Below, one piece after another: positions 25,305-33,906 of a stretch of 64,000 bases of DNA. Within the stretch, counting starts at the first letter, position 1. Each line of letters starts with the position of its first letter. The stretch is from positions 186,001 through 250,000 of the forward strand of contig CACMIX010000001.1 of the NCBI GenBank assembly GCA_902613855.1, read 5' to 3'. This DNA is from an uncultured Pelagibacteraceae bacterium (GTDB taxonomy: Bacteria > Pseudomonadota > Alphaproteobacteria > Pelagibacterales > Pelagibacteraceae). Both the position numbers and the translations under genes were made by a program. The notes under the pieces are model-generated. The model had not been told where the DNA came from. It was given only the letters and a program-made list of their open reading frames with translations, and did not search any database.

Positions 25305-26927
25305 ATGTTTAAGAACTTAAATATTTGGTTTATATCCTCATTACTAGTTTCTATAAGTGTATTAATTCCTATAGTTACTGTTTTTTACAGTTTTTTTGAA
25401 GACACATCTAATTATTTTACCATTCTAAAAGAAACCTTTCTTTTAGAATATATTTTTAATTCATTAGTTTTGTTAATCTCGGTTTTAGTTTTAACATTTA
25501 TAATAGGAACTCTATCAGCTTATTTAGTTTCATTTTATAAATTCCCATTTAGTAATTTTTTTAAGTGGGCTTTAATATTATCATTCGCAGTTCCTCCATA
25601 TATTTATGCTTACTCACTAACAGCCTTTTTTGAAAATTATGGAACCTTGTATTCAATTTTAAAAAATTTATTTGGACCAGGAAATTACAACCAGCATATT
25701 CCAAAATTTGATGGTTTGTTTGGAGCTGTTCTTTCACTTTCTTTTTCTTTGTTTGCTTATGTATATATTCTGACAAGAGCATCATTCTTATATCAATCAC
25801 AAAACCTAATTGATTTAGGAAGGAGTTTGGGATTTTCAAAATTTAAGTCTTTATATTCTTTAATTTTACCAGCCGCTAGACCCGCTATAGTAGCTGGTTT
25901 ATCTCTCGTAGCGATGGAAACTTTAGCTGAATTTGGTGCAGTTGATTTTTTTTCAATTAACACTCTAACTACTGGAATTTACAATTCATGGATAGCGTTT
26001 GATGATTTAGCTTTTTCGAATAGATTATCTTTTTTTCTTTTAATATTTATTTTTGCACTTTTTATTTTAGAAAATTTATCTAGAAAAAGAGCAAAATATC
26101 ACTCCAATACAAAAGGTGGTTTTAAGCAAAAAGAAAAAATACAGCTTTCTGGAATTAAAGCGTTTAACGCATTTTTTGTTTGTTTTATTATATTCTTTTT
26201 GAGTTTTTTATTCCCTTTGAGCCAAATGTTATATTGGACAGTCAAATTTCCTGAAAACTTTTTTGATCTTCAAGTAGTTACTCTAACTTTAAATACAATT
26301 TATTTAGTATTTTTATCAAGCATAGTTTTGATAATTTTTTCTCTTATTTCAAATTATGGGAACAGAGTTTCAAAAAATAAAGCTTTAAATATTTTATCTA
26401 CTCTATCTATTTCTGGTTACGCAATTCCAGGGGTTATTCTAGCTGTAGCTTTCATAACTTTTATAGCATGGTTTGATGAAAATATTGTTCAAGCCCTAGG
26501 CTTCTTGTCTATAAAAAAAGTGTTTATAGGATCTATCCTTGGTTTAGTTCTAGTTTATTTTGTAAGATTTTATTCTTTGGCATTTAATGGAATAAAATCT
26601 GGATATGAAAAAATTAATATCTCTGTTGATGAAAGTTCTTATCTTCTTGGTTATTCTAAACAAAAAACTTTCACGAATATTCACGTTCCCTACCTAAGAA
26701 ATTCACTTTTATTCGTCTTAATCTTAATTTCTCTTGAAATTATAAGAGAACTTCCAATTACACTGATTTTAAGACCATTTAACTTTGAAACATTTGCAAC
26801 GACAGCATATATATCAGCATCTGAGGATTTACTAGAGGCAGCTGCAGTACCATCTTTATTTTTAATTTTAATTGCAACAACATTTATTATGCTTACATCT
26901 AATTATATTTTAAGGGAAAATGAGTAA
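25305..26927 (+). CDS. fbpB: Ferric iron ABC transporter permease
   Basis: This 540-residue protein is a tandem fusion of two permease halves with about twelve membrane segments. Each half carries the EAA-type loop: AGLSLVAMETLAEFGAVDFF in the first and the corresponding region near LISLEIIRELPITLIL in the second. This doubled structure and size are typical of FbpB/SfuB iron permeases. The ATPase ATG lies 8 bases inside its end. Confidence 0.93.
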   Translation: MFKNLNIWFISSLLVSISVLIPIVTVFYSFFEDTSNYFTILKETFLLEYIFNSLVLLISVLVLTFIIGTLSAYLVSFYKFPFSNFFKWALILSFAVPPYIYAYSLTAFFENYGTLYSILKNLFGPGNYNQHIPKFDGLFGAVLSLSFSLFAYVYILTRASFLYQSQNLIDLGRSLGFSKFKSLYSLILPAARPAIVAGLSLVAMETLAEFGAVDFFSINTLTTGIYNSWIAFDDLAFSNRLSFFLLIFIFALFILENLSRKRAKYHSNTKGGFKQKEKIQLSGIKAFNAFFVCFIIFFLSFLFPLSQMLYWTVKFPENFFDLQVVTLTLNTIYLVFLSSIVLIIFSLISNYGNRVSKNKALNILSTLSISGYAIPGVILAVAFITFIAWFDENIVQALGFLSIKKVFIGSILGLVLVYFVRFYSLAFNGIKSGYEKINISVDESSYLLGYSKQKTFTNIHVPYLRNSLLFVLILISLEIIRELPITLILRPFNFETFATTAYISASEDLLEAAAVPSLFLILIATTFIMLTSNYILRENE

Positions 26928-27981
26928 AAACTTTTTAGAAATTAAAAACGTTGACTTTGCCATAGGTGGGAAAACAAAGGTAAAGAATGCATCTTTTGGG
27001 ATTGAAAATGAAGGAGAAACTTTATGTATTCTTGGACCATCTGGTATTGGAAAAACAACAATACTTAGAACAATTGCTGGATTAGAGACGATTGACAAAG
27101 GCACAATTCAATTAAAGGGTAAAATTTTATCTTCTAAAAAAGAAAATATAGAACCAGAGCACAGAAATATTTCTTTAGCATTTCAGGATAACAGTCTCTT
27201 TCCACATTACACTGTAGAAAAAAATATATTAATAGGAGCTGATAAAAATAAAGAAAAAAAAAAGAAAAAACTTAGTTTTAAAGAAATAATAAAGTTACTA
27301 GATATATCAAAAATATTAAATAAATATCCACATGAGATAAGTGCAGGTGAGGCACAAAGAGCCTCTCTTGCAAGATCCTTGTTAACACAACCTGATCTTT
27401 TATTATTAGATGAACCTTTATCTAATGTTGACCAAAGTTTTAAAGAGGAAATTCAAGTAAGATTAAAAAAAATACTAAGCAAATTAAAAATAACAACTAT
27501 AATAGTTACTCATGACTCTTATGAGGCTTTTTATTTAGGTAATAAATGTGCAATTATATTAGATAGTCAAGTAAAGCAGTTTGATGATCCTTATAATGTT
27601 TATCATTTCCCAAACTCAGTTGAAGTAGTTAATTTTTTAAATAGGGGAATATTAATTCCAGCTAAGGTGACAGGAGAAAATTCATTAGAAAATAAAGATT
27701 TAGGAACAATTAAAGGTAATTTTATAAAACACTACCCAAAAGGTTCTGATGTACAATTGTTATTACAACCAGAAGATCTCGAGCATGATGATCGAAGTAA
27801 TCTTAAGTTAGAGGTTGTTGATAGGAAATTTAGAGGAACAAATTTTATTTATACTTTAAAAACTAGTAGTGATTTATTAATCCCTGTTTTTGTTCATTCT
27901 CATCACGTTCATCAGCACGAAGTTGATGAAAAATTTGGTATTAAAAGACCAATTAATATTGATCATATAGTTTGTTTTTAA
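26920..27981 (+). CDS. fbpC: Ferric iron ABC transporter ATP-binding protein
   Basis: This 353-residue ATPase has Walker A GPSGIGKTT (about residue 39), the Q-loop FQDNSLFPHYTV, the signature ISAGEAQRASLAR, Walker B LLLLDEPLSNVD and the switch histidine in IIVTHDSYEA. A C-terminal domain follows with the TOBE-like LLLQPEDLEHDD. Together with fbpA and fbpB it forms an iron(III) importer. The signature has SAGEA rather than LSGGQ, a mild variant. Confidence 0.93.
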   Translation: MSKNFLEIKNVDFAIGGKTKVKNASFGIENEGETLCILGPSGIGKTTILRTIAGLETIDKGTIQLKGKILSSKKENIEPEHRNISLAFQDNSLFPHYTVEKNILIGADKNKEKKKKKLSFKEIIKLLDISKILNKYPHEISAGEAQRASLARSLLTQPDLLLLDEPLSNVDQSFKEEIQVRLKKILSKLKITTIIVTHDSYEAFYLGNKCAIILDSQVKQFDDPYNVYHFPNSVEVVNFLNRGILIPAKVTGENSLENKDLGTIKGNFIKHYPKGSDVQLLLQPEDLEHDDRSNLKLEVVDRKFRGTNFIYTLKTSSDLLIPVFVHSHHVHQHEVDEKFGIKRPINIDHIVCF

Positions 27982-27995
27982 TACAAACAAAATAA

Positions 27996-28682
27996 ATGCT
28001 TTCAAAAAAACAGTTATTTTCAAGAGGTATGCTTGATATCGCTCCTCATATGCTGTCAGTAATTCCTTTTGGAATAATTTGTGGAGCAATTGGTGTAGAT
28101 CTTGGTTTTAATCCATACTTGGTTTACGCTATGTCCATCATTATATTTGGAGGAGCCTCACAAATAGTTTTTTTACAATTATTATCTGGTGGAGCTTCGT
28201 CTTTAGTAGCTGTTACTTCAGTAGGTGTAATCAATTCAAGACATTTGTTATATGGAGCAGTTTTATCTGAGTATTTAGAAAAATTATCTTTTATTAAAAA
28301 GCTATTAATTTCTTATGTTGTGGTTGATCAAGGATTTGCCGAGTCTAATAAATTTTTTAAAAAAAATAAAACAGAGCAATATTTACATTATCACTTGCTA
28401 GGTACAGGAATTACAATGTGGGTTTGCTGGCAAATAGCAACTCTAGCAGGGATAATATTAGGTTCATTTGTTCCCGAAGAGCTTGGATTAAAATTCGCAA
28501 TACCCTTAACTTTTATAGCAATTGTTGTTCAAGATTTAAAAAAATTGGATCACGTAATTGTAATGCTTGTCTGCGGTATTAGTTCTTTATTATTTTTTGA
28601 AGCACCATTTAAATCTTATATTCTTATTTCGCCTGTTATTGCTTTATTCGTTGCAGCATTATTATTGAGGTTAAAAAAATGA
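27996..28682 (+). CDS. azlC: AzlC-type branched-chain amino acid exporter, large subunit
   Basis: This 228-residue membrane protein has about six hydrophobic segments. MLDIAPHMLSVIPFGIICGAIG at the start and SQIVFLQLLSGGASSLVAVTSVGVINSRHLLYGAVL (given here only as landmarks) match the AzlC family, which exports branched-chain amino acids and analogues together with AzlD. It overlaps azlD by ATGA at 28679. It follows the iron operon by 14 bases and may share its transcript. Confidence 0.9.
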   Translation: MLSKKQLFSRGMLDIAPHMLSVIPFGIICGAIGVDLGFNPYLVYAMSIIIFGGASQIVFLQLLSGGASSLVAVTSVGVINSRHLLYGAVLSEYLEKLSFIKKLLISYVVVDQGFAESNKFFKKNKTEQYLHYHLLGTGITMWVCWQIATLAGIILGSFVPEELGLKFAIPLTFIAIVVQDLKKLDHVIVMLVCGISSLLFFEAPFKSYILISPVIALFVAALLLRLKK

Positions 28683-28996
28683 CTTGGCTATCAATTACAA
28701 TTGCTGGAATATTAACTTATTTTACAAGAATGACTATGATTGCTCTAGTTAGAAGAGATCTCCTTGGTGAAAAAATCAAAGCCGTATTAGCTTATGTTCC
28801 ATCTGCAGTATTTCCTGCAATTATATTTCCTGCAATATTTATTAATGATTACGGCACTTATATAGAAATGAATGATCCTAAAATATTTGGAGCTTTAGTT
28901 GCAATTATTGTTGGTTATTTTTCAAGAAATGTTATTGCAACTATATTCTCTGGCCTTTTATCTTATTGGATTATCATATTTGTTTTTTTATCATAA
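28679..28996 (+). CDS. azlD: AzlD-type exporter subunit
   Basis: This 105-residue protein with about four membrane helices (LSITIAGILTYFTRM, PSAVFPAIIFPAIFI, GALVAIIVGYFSRNVIAT, SYWIIIFVFLS) matches AzlD, the small partner of AzlC. Conserved features are TRM near residue 17 and the Pro-rich helix. The ATGA overlap with azlC implies a one-to-one complex. Two hairpins follow before the convergent metallo-hydrolase gene. Confidence 0.88.
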   Translation: MTWLSITIAGILTYFTRMTMIALVRRDLLGEKIKAVLAYVPSAVFPAIIFPAIFINDYGTYIEMNDPKIFGALVAIIVGYFSRNVIATIFSGLLSYWIIIFVFLS

Positions 28997-29143
28997 CTAA
29001 TCTCAATCTCTTAACCCCAGTTAACGCATAGCTGTTTTGATCAAATATAGTTATTAAAAATCTCTGTTAACTATATAAGTGAATTAATTAATTAAAGAAT
29101 TCATATTTATTTTTGATTAATTATCTCTCTTGTTATTTATAAC

Positions 29144-29170
29144 TTATGCCTCTTTCTAAAAGGGGCATAA
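29144..29170. terminator. Hairpin between convergent azlD and metallo-hydrolase genes
   Basis: TTATGCCTCTTT (29144-29155) pairs with AAAGGGGCATAA (29159-29170) with one mismatch/wobble. It lies directly against the stop codon of the minus-strand gene. A second 9-base stem is at 29045-29053/29068-29076. This placement in a tail-to-tail gap suggests a two-way terminator or transcript end, although no T run is present. Confidence 0.5.
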
Positions 29171-29854
29171 CTAAACATTTCCTAGTTTAAGATTTCTAGA
29201 AATATTATGATCAATCATCTTTGGTTTTGATAAATTTAAATTAGACATAATTTCAATATATTGATCTACATTTTCTACTTGTAGTCTTGGGTTGCACTCT
29301 TTTTCTTTGCCGATAGTACTAGATTTTTTTCCATTATAATCATGACCAGGATAAAGAATTGTTTCATCAGGTAATTTTAATAATTTGTGAAAAAGAGAAT
29401 GATACGCATCCTTAGAGCTACCATTTTGAAAATCGGTTCTCCCAGTCCCATTAATTAAAAGAGTATCGCCAGAGAATAAATAGTTATCCATTAAAAAACT
29501 GTAACTATCTGAAGTATGACCGGGGGTAAACATTGCTCTAATTTTTAATTTGTCTATTTCAATAATTCCATCGTCTTTAAGTTTTATATCTACAGTTTCA
29601 GCAGGGGAATTTTCACCCATAATTGTTGTACAATTTGTATTAATTTTTAATTTTGAGGCACCAGTAATGTGATCAGCATGAATATGAGTATCTATTACTT
29701 TCACGAGTTTTAAATCGAGTTCTTTTAAATGACTTATATATTCATCAACATTTTCTAAAACTGGATCTATAATAATTGCTTCGCGACCTTTTGCCGAAGC
29801 TATTAGATAAGTATATGTTGAAGATTTTGTGTCAAACAGTTGTTTAAAAATCAT
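29171..29854 (-). CDS. ETHE1-like MBL-fold persulfide dioxygenase/hydrolase
   Basis: This 227-residue metallo-beta-lactamase-fold protein has the metal motif DTHIHADHITGASKL (about residue 55). FTPGHTSDSYSFLMD, FSGDTLLINGTGRTDFQNG and LYPGHDYNG follow in family order, and the end reads MSNLNLSKPKMIDHNI. These features match the ETHE1/sulfur dioxygenase branch, which oxidises glutathione persulfide. A glyoxalase II activity is the alternative. No rhodanese domain is fused. The divergent DUF4396 gene starts only 22 bases upstream. Confidence 0.85.
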   Translation of the reverse strand: MIFKQLFDTKSSTYTYLIASAKGREAIIIDPVLENVDEYISHLKELDLKLVKVIDTHIHADHITGASKLKINTNCTTIMGENSPAETVDIKLKDDGIIEIDKLKIRAMFTPGHTSDSYSFLMDNYLFSGDTLLINGTGRTDFQNGSSKDAYHSLFHKLLKLPDETILYPGHDYNGKKSSTIGKEKECNPRLQVENVDQYIEIMSNLNLSKPKMIDHNISRNLKLGNV

Positions 29855-29876
29855 TTTTTATTATTATCAAATAATT

Positions 29877-30314
29877 ATGATTAGCTCCACATTTCATTGG
29901 ACGTGTAAACACACTTGGAAAAGAAGTGCAAAAAACACTGGTTGGTGTTTGTTAGGTTGTGCTATCGGCGATTTTGGAACTATATTATTTTTTCAATTAA
30001 CTAAAATACCTTTTTCACTGCTAGGTATAATGATTTTAGCGATTATAAATGGACTAATCACAAGCATAATATTAGAGACTATAATTTTAATACGACAAGG
30101 TTTCTCATTTAATGGAGCAGTAAAGACAGCATCAGGAATGAGTTTAATTTCAATGCTTAGTATGGAAATTATGATGAATTCGACAGATTATATTTTAACT
30201 GGTGGTGCAATTCTAACTTGGTGGGTTGTACCTATTATGCTGATCGTAGGTTTTTTAACTCCATGGCCATATAATTACTGGAGATTAAAAAAGTTTGGAA
30301 TTAACTGTCACTAA
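29877..30314 (+). CDS. DUF4396-like membrane protein
   Basis: The protein has 145 residues from the ATG at 29877. A longer frame starting at 29829 would overlap the divergent gene and add a poor leader, so the later start is preferred. It opens with ISSTFHWTCKHTWKRSAKNT and has about four helices, including GTILFFQLTKIPFSLLG and IMLIVGFLTPWPYNYWRLKK. The motif order fits DUF4396, whose function is unknown. It may have a metal or heme link because HxxCxH is conserved (HWTCKH). Confidence 0.7.
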   Translation: MISSTFHWTCKHTWKRSAKNTGWCLLGCAIGDFGTILFFQLTKIPFSLLGIMILAIINGLITSIILETIILIRQGFSFNGAVKTASGMSLISMLSMEIMMNSTDYILTGGAILTWWVVPIMLIVGFLTPWPYNYWRLKKFGINCH

Positions 30315-30319
30315 ATATT

Positions 30320-30847
30320 TTAGAGAATTTTTTTTAACAAATTTTCATTAAAAAATAGCTTATGAATTATGACAGCAAAAATATGAAGCGCAATTAGAGC
30401 TATAATTGTATAATTTGAGAATATATGAATGTTGTAAAATTGATCAGCTAATACAAAGTTATCTTGGATTTTAATTTCTTTGAAAAATATCACCAATGTT
30501 TCACCATTAAATAATTTTTTTAAAATACCCGAAATGGTTATTGATAAAATTGCCACATATAAAAGAATATGATTAAGTTTAGCAATAAATTTTTGACCTT
30601 TAAAAATGCTTGGATCTAATTTTGGTGTGGGGTTAAAAATTTTGTTCAGTAATCTTATAATAACCAAGTAAAATATTGATAAGCCGATTATAATATGAAT
30701 ATTTTCTATGCTTAATCTTTCTTCCCCAAAATCAAGATCAACTAAATAAAAACCAAGAGGAATTTGGATTAGTAATAATATTGCACTAAGCCAATGTAAC
30801 AGCTTTGAAATAATACCATACTCTGTTAAGGTATTTTTAACATGCAT
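30320..30847 (-). CDS. Cytochrome b561
   Basis: This 175-residue protein has four membrane helices with the b-type heme histidines expected of prokaryotic b561 (ISKLLHWLSAILLLIQIPLG, the middle NIHIIIGLS, NHILLYVAI, and the final ALIALHIFAVIIHKLF). It probably moves electrons between the quinone pool and periplasmic acceptors. Its ATG lies on the same palindromic ATGCAT as the divergent cytochrome c gene start, so the two reading frames overlap by 6 bases. Confidence 0.9.
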   Translation of the reverse strand: MHVKNTLTEYGIISKLLHWLSAILLLIQIPLGFYLVDLDFGEERLSIENIHIIIGLSIFYLVIIRLLNKIFNPTPKLDPSIFKGQKFIAKLNHILLYVAILSITISGILKKLFNGETLVIFFKEIKIQDNFVLADQFYNIHIFSNYTIIALIALHIFAVIIHKLFFNENLLKKIL

Positions 30848-31309
30848 ACTTTAGTAAAACATATAACTAGTTGCTTTGGTATAGTTTTGTTGTCTCTTTT
30901 TTTCACAGTAGTTGGAACTAAAAGTATTGCTGATCAGTCTGTAGAAGAAATTATTAAAGGAAGAAAAGCCCTTTTTAGCAAAAATTACAGTACAGCAAAG
31001 CGTGTCCAAGCTTTATCTTCAAAGGGAGATTTTGACAGAGCAAAAGAATTGATGATTGAAATGAGTGAAAATTATAAAACATTGCTAGGATTATTTCCTG
31101 AAAACACCAAAGAGGGATTTAAGACAGAGTCTTTACCTATTATTTGGGAAGAGAAAGACGCTTTTAATGCTTTGATGCAAAAATCATCTGATAATATGAT
31201 AAAACTGACCTCAGTGATTGAAGATAGTGATGATATTCGTGCTACTCTTCAAGAATTTATGTGGAGCAGCTGTAAGGCATGTCATAGCAAATACCGAATG
31301 CCTCATTAA
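30842..31309 (+). CDS. Cytochrome c556/c-prime-like protein
   Basis: This 155-residue protein has a signal peptide (about residues 1-31, ending SIADQ). A mostly helical body ends with the heme motif CKACH close to the C-terminus, preceded by MWSSCKA. A four-helix bundle with C-terminal CxxCH is typical of cytochrome c-prime and c556. It acts in the periplasm and probably pairs with the divergent cytochrome b561. Its start codon overlaps the b561 start on the other strand. Confidence 0.88.
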   Translation: MHTLVKHITSCFGIVLLSLFFTVVGTKSIADQSVEEIIKGRKALFSKNYSTAKRVQALSSKGDFDRAKELMIEMSENYKTLLGLFPENTKEGFKTESLPIIWEEKDAFNALMQKSSDNMIKLTSVIEDSDDIRATLQEFMWSSCKACHSKYRMPH

Positions 31310-31320
31310 TTTTTTAAGCA

Positions 31321-31851
31321 GTGATTCCACATAAAGTAATAGATCATCTTGATGAATATATCAGTCAGGAAATCTATGTACAAATAGCTGTAATTAAAGG
31401 CAAAGAAAAAGTTTCAACAGAGCTAGCTATAAATAAATATTTTAGTAGCAATCATTTTAAAGATTTGGTGGAAGGAAGACCTTACGATCATTTTATTGAG
31501 GGATTAAGGGATAAATGTCTTGGAAAATTAAAAAATTCGCCAATGAGAAATAAGCAAACTGATGATCCGACAATAATTGAACTACAAAATAAATTAAACA
31601 AATTAAGCGATGAGGAACTAGATAATACTTATTGGGAAATAGAAACTGGTGAATTTTTTACGGGAGAACAAATTAAAGAATTAGAGGAAATGCGTAATAA
31701 TTTAATTTCTAAATTAATAATTAAAGAAAATTCAAAACAAGATTCTGTATTAAAGATAATTATGGGTTTTTGTGAAACATATGAAAAATTATGTCAAAAA
31801 AAGTATCCAGAAGCACCACTTCCACTAGAAATTTTAAAATCTGTTAATTAA
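31321..31851 (+). CDS. Hypothetical protein, 176 residues
   Basis: A GTG-started frame begins 11 bases after the cytochrome c gene. The product is soluble and highly charged, with no signal peptide or membrane segment. It includes DHLDEYISQEIYVQIAVIKGKEK, a LQNKLNKLSDEELDNTYWEIETGEFF region and a helical C-terminus (ELEEMRNNLISKL). I do not recognise a family. The gene length and codon pattern suggest a real gene, followed by a clear terminator at 31917. Confidence 0.75.
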   Translation: MIPHKVIDHLDEYISQEIYVQIAVIKGKEKVSTELAINKYFSSNHFKDLVEGRPYDHFIEGLRDKCLGKLKNSPMRNKQTDDPTIIELQNKLNKLSDEELDNTYWEIETGEFFTGEQIKELEEMRNNLISKLIIKENSKQDSVLKIIMGFCETYEKLCQKKYPEAPLPLEILKSVN

Positions 31852-31855
31852 ATTT

Positions 31856-31897
31856 TAAGGGTTCGCTCTTTAAGATATTACCTAAAGAGCTCCCTTA
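31856..31897 (+). other. Long interrupted hairpin downstream of the hypothetical gene
   Basis: TAAGGG (31856-31861) pairs with CCCTTA (31892-31897), and inside it GCTCTTTA (31865-31872) pairs exactly with TAAAGAGC (31883-31890) around a 10-base loop. It begins 5 bases after the stop codon. A smaller hairpin (TGCC 31901-31904 with GGCA 31910-31913) follows. Together with the terminator they form a compact structured 3-prime region or small RNA. Confidence 0.6.
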
Positions 31898-31916
31898 TGT
31901 TGCCTCTTTGGCATTT

Positions 31917-31940
31917 AAATCCAAAAGGATTTTATTTTTT
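31917..31940 (+). terminator. Rho-independent terminator
   Basis: AAATCC (31917-31922), a 4-base A loop and GGATTT (31927-31932) form a stem followed by TATTTTTT and further T-rich sequence. This is the best intrinsic terminator in the window. It ends the plus-strand transcript that carries the cytochrome c and hypothetical genes. Confidence 0.72.
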
Positions 31941-31969
31941 GTTTGTTTTTGAAATATAAAGCTATTCAG

Positions 31970-31999
31970 CTAAGTGTCAGGTGGTGATAGTTTTAACAT
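31970..31999 (-). CDS. Nine-codon ORF (MLKLSPPDT) with a perfect ribosome site
   Basis: On the minus strand an AAGGAGG motif (32011-32005) lies 5 bases before an ATG at 31999, which opens the peptide MLKLSPPDT and a TAG at 31972-31970. Such a full-strength site is rare in this window. Downstream on the minus strand come the hairpins at 31917 and 31856, not a gene on that strand. It could be a leader peptide, a regulatory micro-ORF or chance; no family is known to me. Confidence 0.3.
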   Translation of the reverse strand: MLKLSPPDT

Positions 32000-32133
32000 A
32001 ATAACCTCCTTATAAAAAAGTTAATTATAATTATAATAATTTCAATTAATTTATTTTAATTTTACTAAAATATATTTCTTGAATACAACCTACTGCTTTA
32101 GTAGATTCCCGGTATCTCAAATCAATCTTTAAA

Positions 32134-32991
32134 TTATTTTTTATTTATCAATTCGCTAATAAAATTTTCTCCATATCCTTGGTCTACTGCTTTTTGGAAA
32201 TAATTTTTATTTACTTCAGCAACTTTTTCAGCTTCTGGAAAATCTTTTAAGAGATCTTGTATATAAGTTAAATCTTTTACAGAATTACTAGCTGTAAATT
32301 TAAATCCTGTAAAATCACCTTTTAATAAATTATCAAATACTCGGTTCAAGGCTGCTGAATTTCCAGAGCCAAGTTTTGCTACACTAAATACTTTTTGTAA
32401 ATCCAGACCTAATTCTTTAGCACCTATAGCTAAGTGATTTACTAAAGCTCCATTACCTAAAGATAAAAAATTGTTTAAAAGTTTTGATTTAGCTCCCATG
32501 CCAACTTCTCCAAAATAAAAGTAATCTTTACAAAAAAATTTTAAGTAAGGTTCAGCTTTTTTGAAATTCTCCTCAGATGCACCAACAATTCCACCTAAAA
32601 TACCTTCTTCTGCCTGAACAGGACCACCCATTACAGGACATTCCACATAACTAATATTATTTTTTTTATAAATTGAGCTAGTTTCAATTGAACCTGATTT
32701 ATTGTGAGTGGTAATATCAATAATTATGGTTTTATCATTTAATATTTTAGATATTTTCTCTGAAATTGATTTCGCTATTGGAGTGTTGGTAACACACATA
32801 AACAGAGCGTCTAAATTTTTATTCCTAAAATCCTCAAAAGAATTAACTTCCTCAGCTCCTTCTTTGACAATCTTTTCAATTGGTTTTCTATTTTTGTTAG
32901 CTATTACATATAGTTTATTTTTATTTTTTAAAATATTTTTAGCTATTCCATAACCCATATATCCAACACCAATAAATCCAACATTTTTCAT
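32134..32991 (-). CDS. 3-hydroxyisobutyrate dehydrogenase-family oxidoreductase
   Basis: This 285-residue protein has an N-terminal Rossmann motif (VGFIGVGYMGYGIAKNILK). SYVECPVMGGPVQAEEG is at the family substrate site, and the catalytic lysine is in GMGAKSKLLNNFL (about residue 171). The family reduces or oxidises beta-hydroxyacids such as 3-hydroxyisobutyrate or tartronate semialdehyde. It is the 3-prime gene of a minus-strand set with an EamA transporter and an altronate-dehydratase-type enzyme, so a sugar-acid product is likely. Confidence 0.88.
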   Translation of the reverse strand: MKNVGFIGVGYMGYGIAKNILKNKNKLYVIANKNRKPIEKIVKEGAEEVNSFEDFRNKNLDALFMCVTNTPIAKSISEKISKILNDKTIIIDITTHNKSGSIETSSIYKKNNISYVECPVMGGPVQAEEGILGGIVGASEENFKKAEPYLKFFCKDYFYFGEVGMGAKSKLLNNFLSLGNGALVNHLAIGAKELGLDLQKVFSVAKLGSGNSAALNRVFDNLLKGDFTGFKFTASNSVKDLTYIQDLLKDFPEAEKVAEVNKNYFQKAVDQGYGENFISELINKK

Positions 32992-33003
32992 AATTTCCTT
33001 AGT

Positions 33004-33906
33004 TTAAGTTTTTTTCCCCTCTGTTCTAATAAACATTATACCAAAAATTATTATTCCTATAACACCTATAATTTTATTATAATCAAATGGTACACCAAAA
33101 ATTATGAAGTTTATAATTGTTGACCAGACTAATTGAGAATATTGAAAGTTAGTTACAAATGACAAATTTGAAAGCTGAATTGCATAAATAATTAAAGAAT
33201 GACTAACAAATCCAGCAACACCAAGAAGAGTTAAATAAAGCCAGTAAATATTTCTTTCCAATGGAACCCAATTAAAAAAAATAAAAATACTAAAAATGAT
33301 TGCTCCTAAAATTGATGTATAAAAAATAGCAGCAAATGGATCATTATCTCCTGAAACAACTTTTGTAAAAAACTGATAAAGAGCCCAGCATATTGGTGGA
33401 ACAATAGGAAAAATTAAATCTAGACTTAATATTTTCATACTTGGTCCTAATGAATAAACAATTGAGCCAAAACTTAGTAGCATTAAGGCTATCCCTTTAG
33501 GTGTTAAAATATCTTTCAAAAAATATGCTGATAGCAAAGAGACTATTAGTGGTGCAGTAAAGAAGACCACATAAATATCAACCAGGTCAAATTTTTGTAA
33601 AGAATAAAACATAAATGATGTAGCAGTGACCATTAGAGTTGATCTGATTATTTGTACTTTAAAATTTTTCTTTAAATTAACTTTGGGTTTAAATATTAAA
33701 AAAAATATTATTAATGAAACCATATGAAAGAAAAATCTTCCCCATATTGCCTGTGTTACTGGCATTACAGTCCCAAGATATTTGGCAGTAGAGTCCATGC
33801 AAACAAACATAAAAAAACCACCAGCAGCTAATAAGATTACATTAAATAATGAGGTTTGTTTTGGCACTGTGAGATTTTTAATTACATTACAACGCCTACT
33901 TGCCAA
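33004..33906 (-). CDS. DMT/EamA-family transporter
   Basis: This 300-residue membrane protein has about ten hydrophobic helices in two repeated halves, as expected for the EamA drug/metabolite group. There is a short polar N-terminus (SRRCNVIKNLTVPKQTSLF). The substrate is unknown. It overlaps the upstream dehydratase gene by about 25 bases (33882-33906), which is long for this genome, so the true start may be a later methionine (MFVCMDSTAKYLG). Probable roles are export or import of a metabolite of the adjacent sugar-acid pathway. Confidence 0.83.
   Translation of the reverse strand: MASRRCNVIKNLTVPKQTSLFNVILLAAGGFFMFVCMDSTAKYLGTVMPVTQAIWGRFFFHMVSLIIFFLIFKPKVNLKKNFKVQIIRSTLMVTATSFMFYSLQKFDLVDIYVVFFTAPLIVSLLSAYFLKDILTPKGIALMLLSFGSIVYSLGPSMKILSLDLIFPIVPPICWALYQFFTKVVSGDNDPFAAIFYTSILGAIIFSIFIFFNWVPLERNIYWLYLTLLGVAGFVSHSLIIYAIQLSNLSFVTNFQYSQLVWSTIINFIIFGVPFDYNKIIGVIGIIIFGIMFIRTEGKKT

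Noticed and set aside
28997-29143. Possible tRNA or small RNA gene in the azlD gap
   Set aside because: No cloverleaf or other known RNA pattern could be found; only hairpins are visible.
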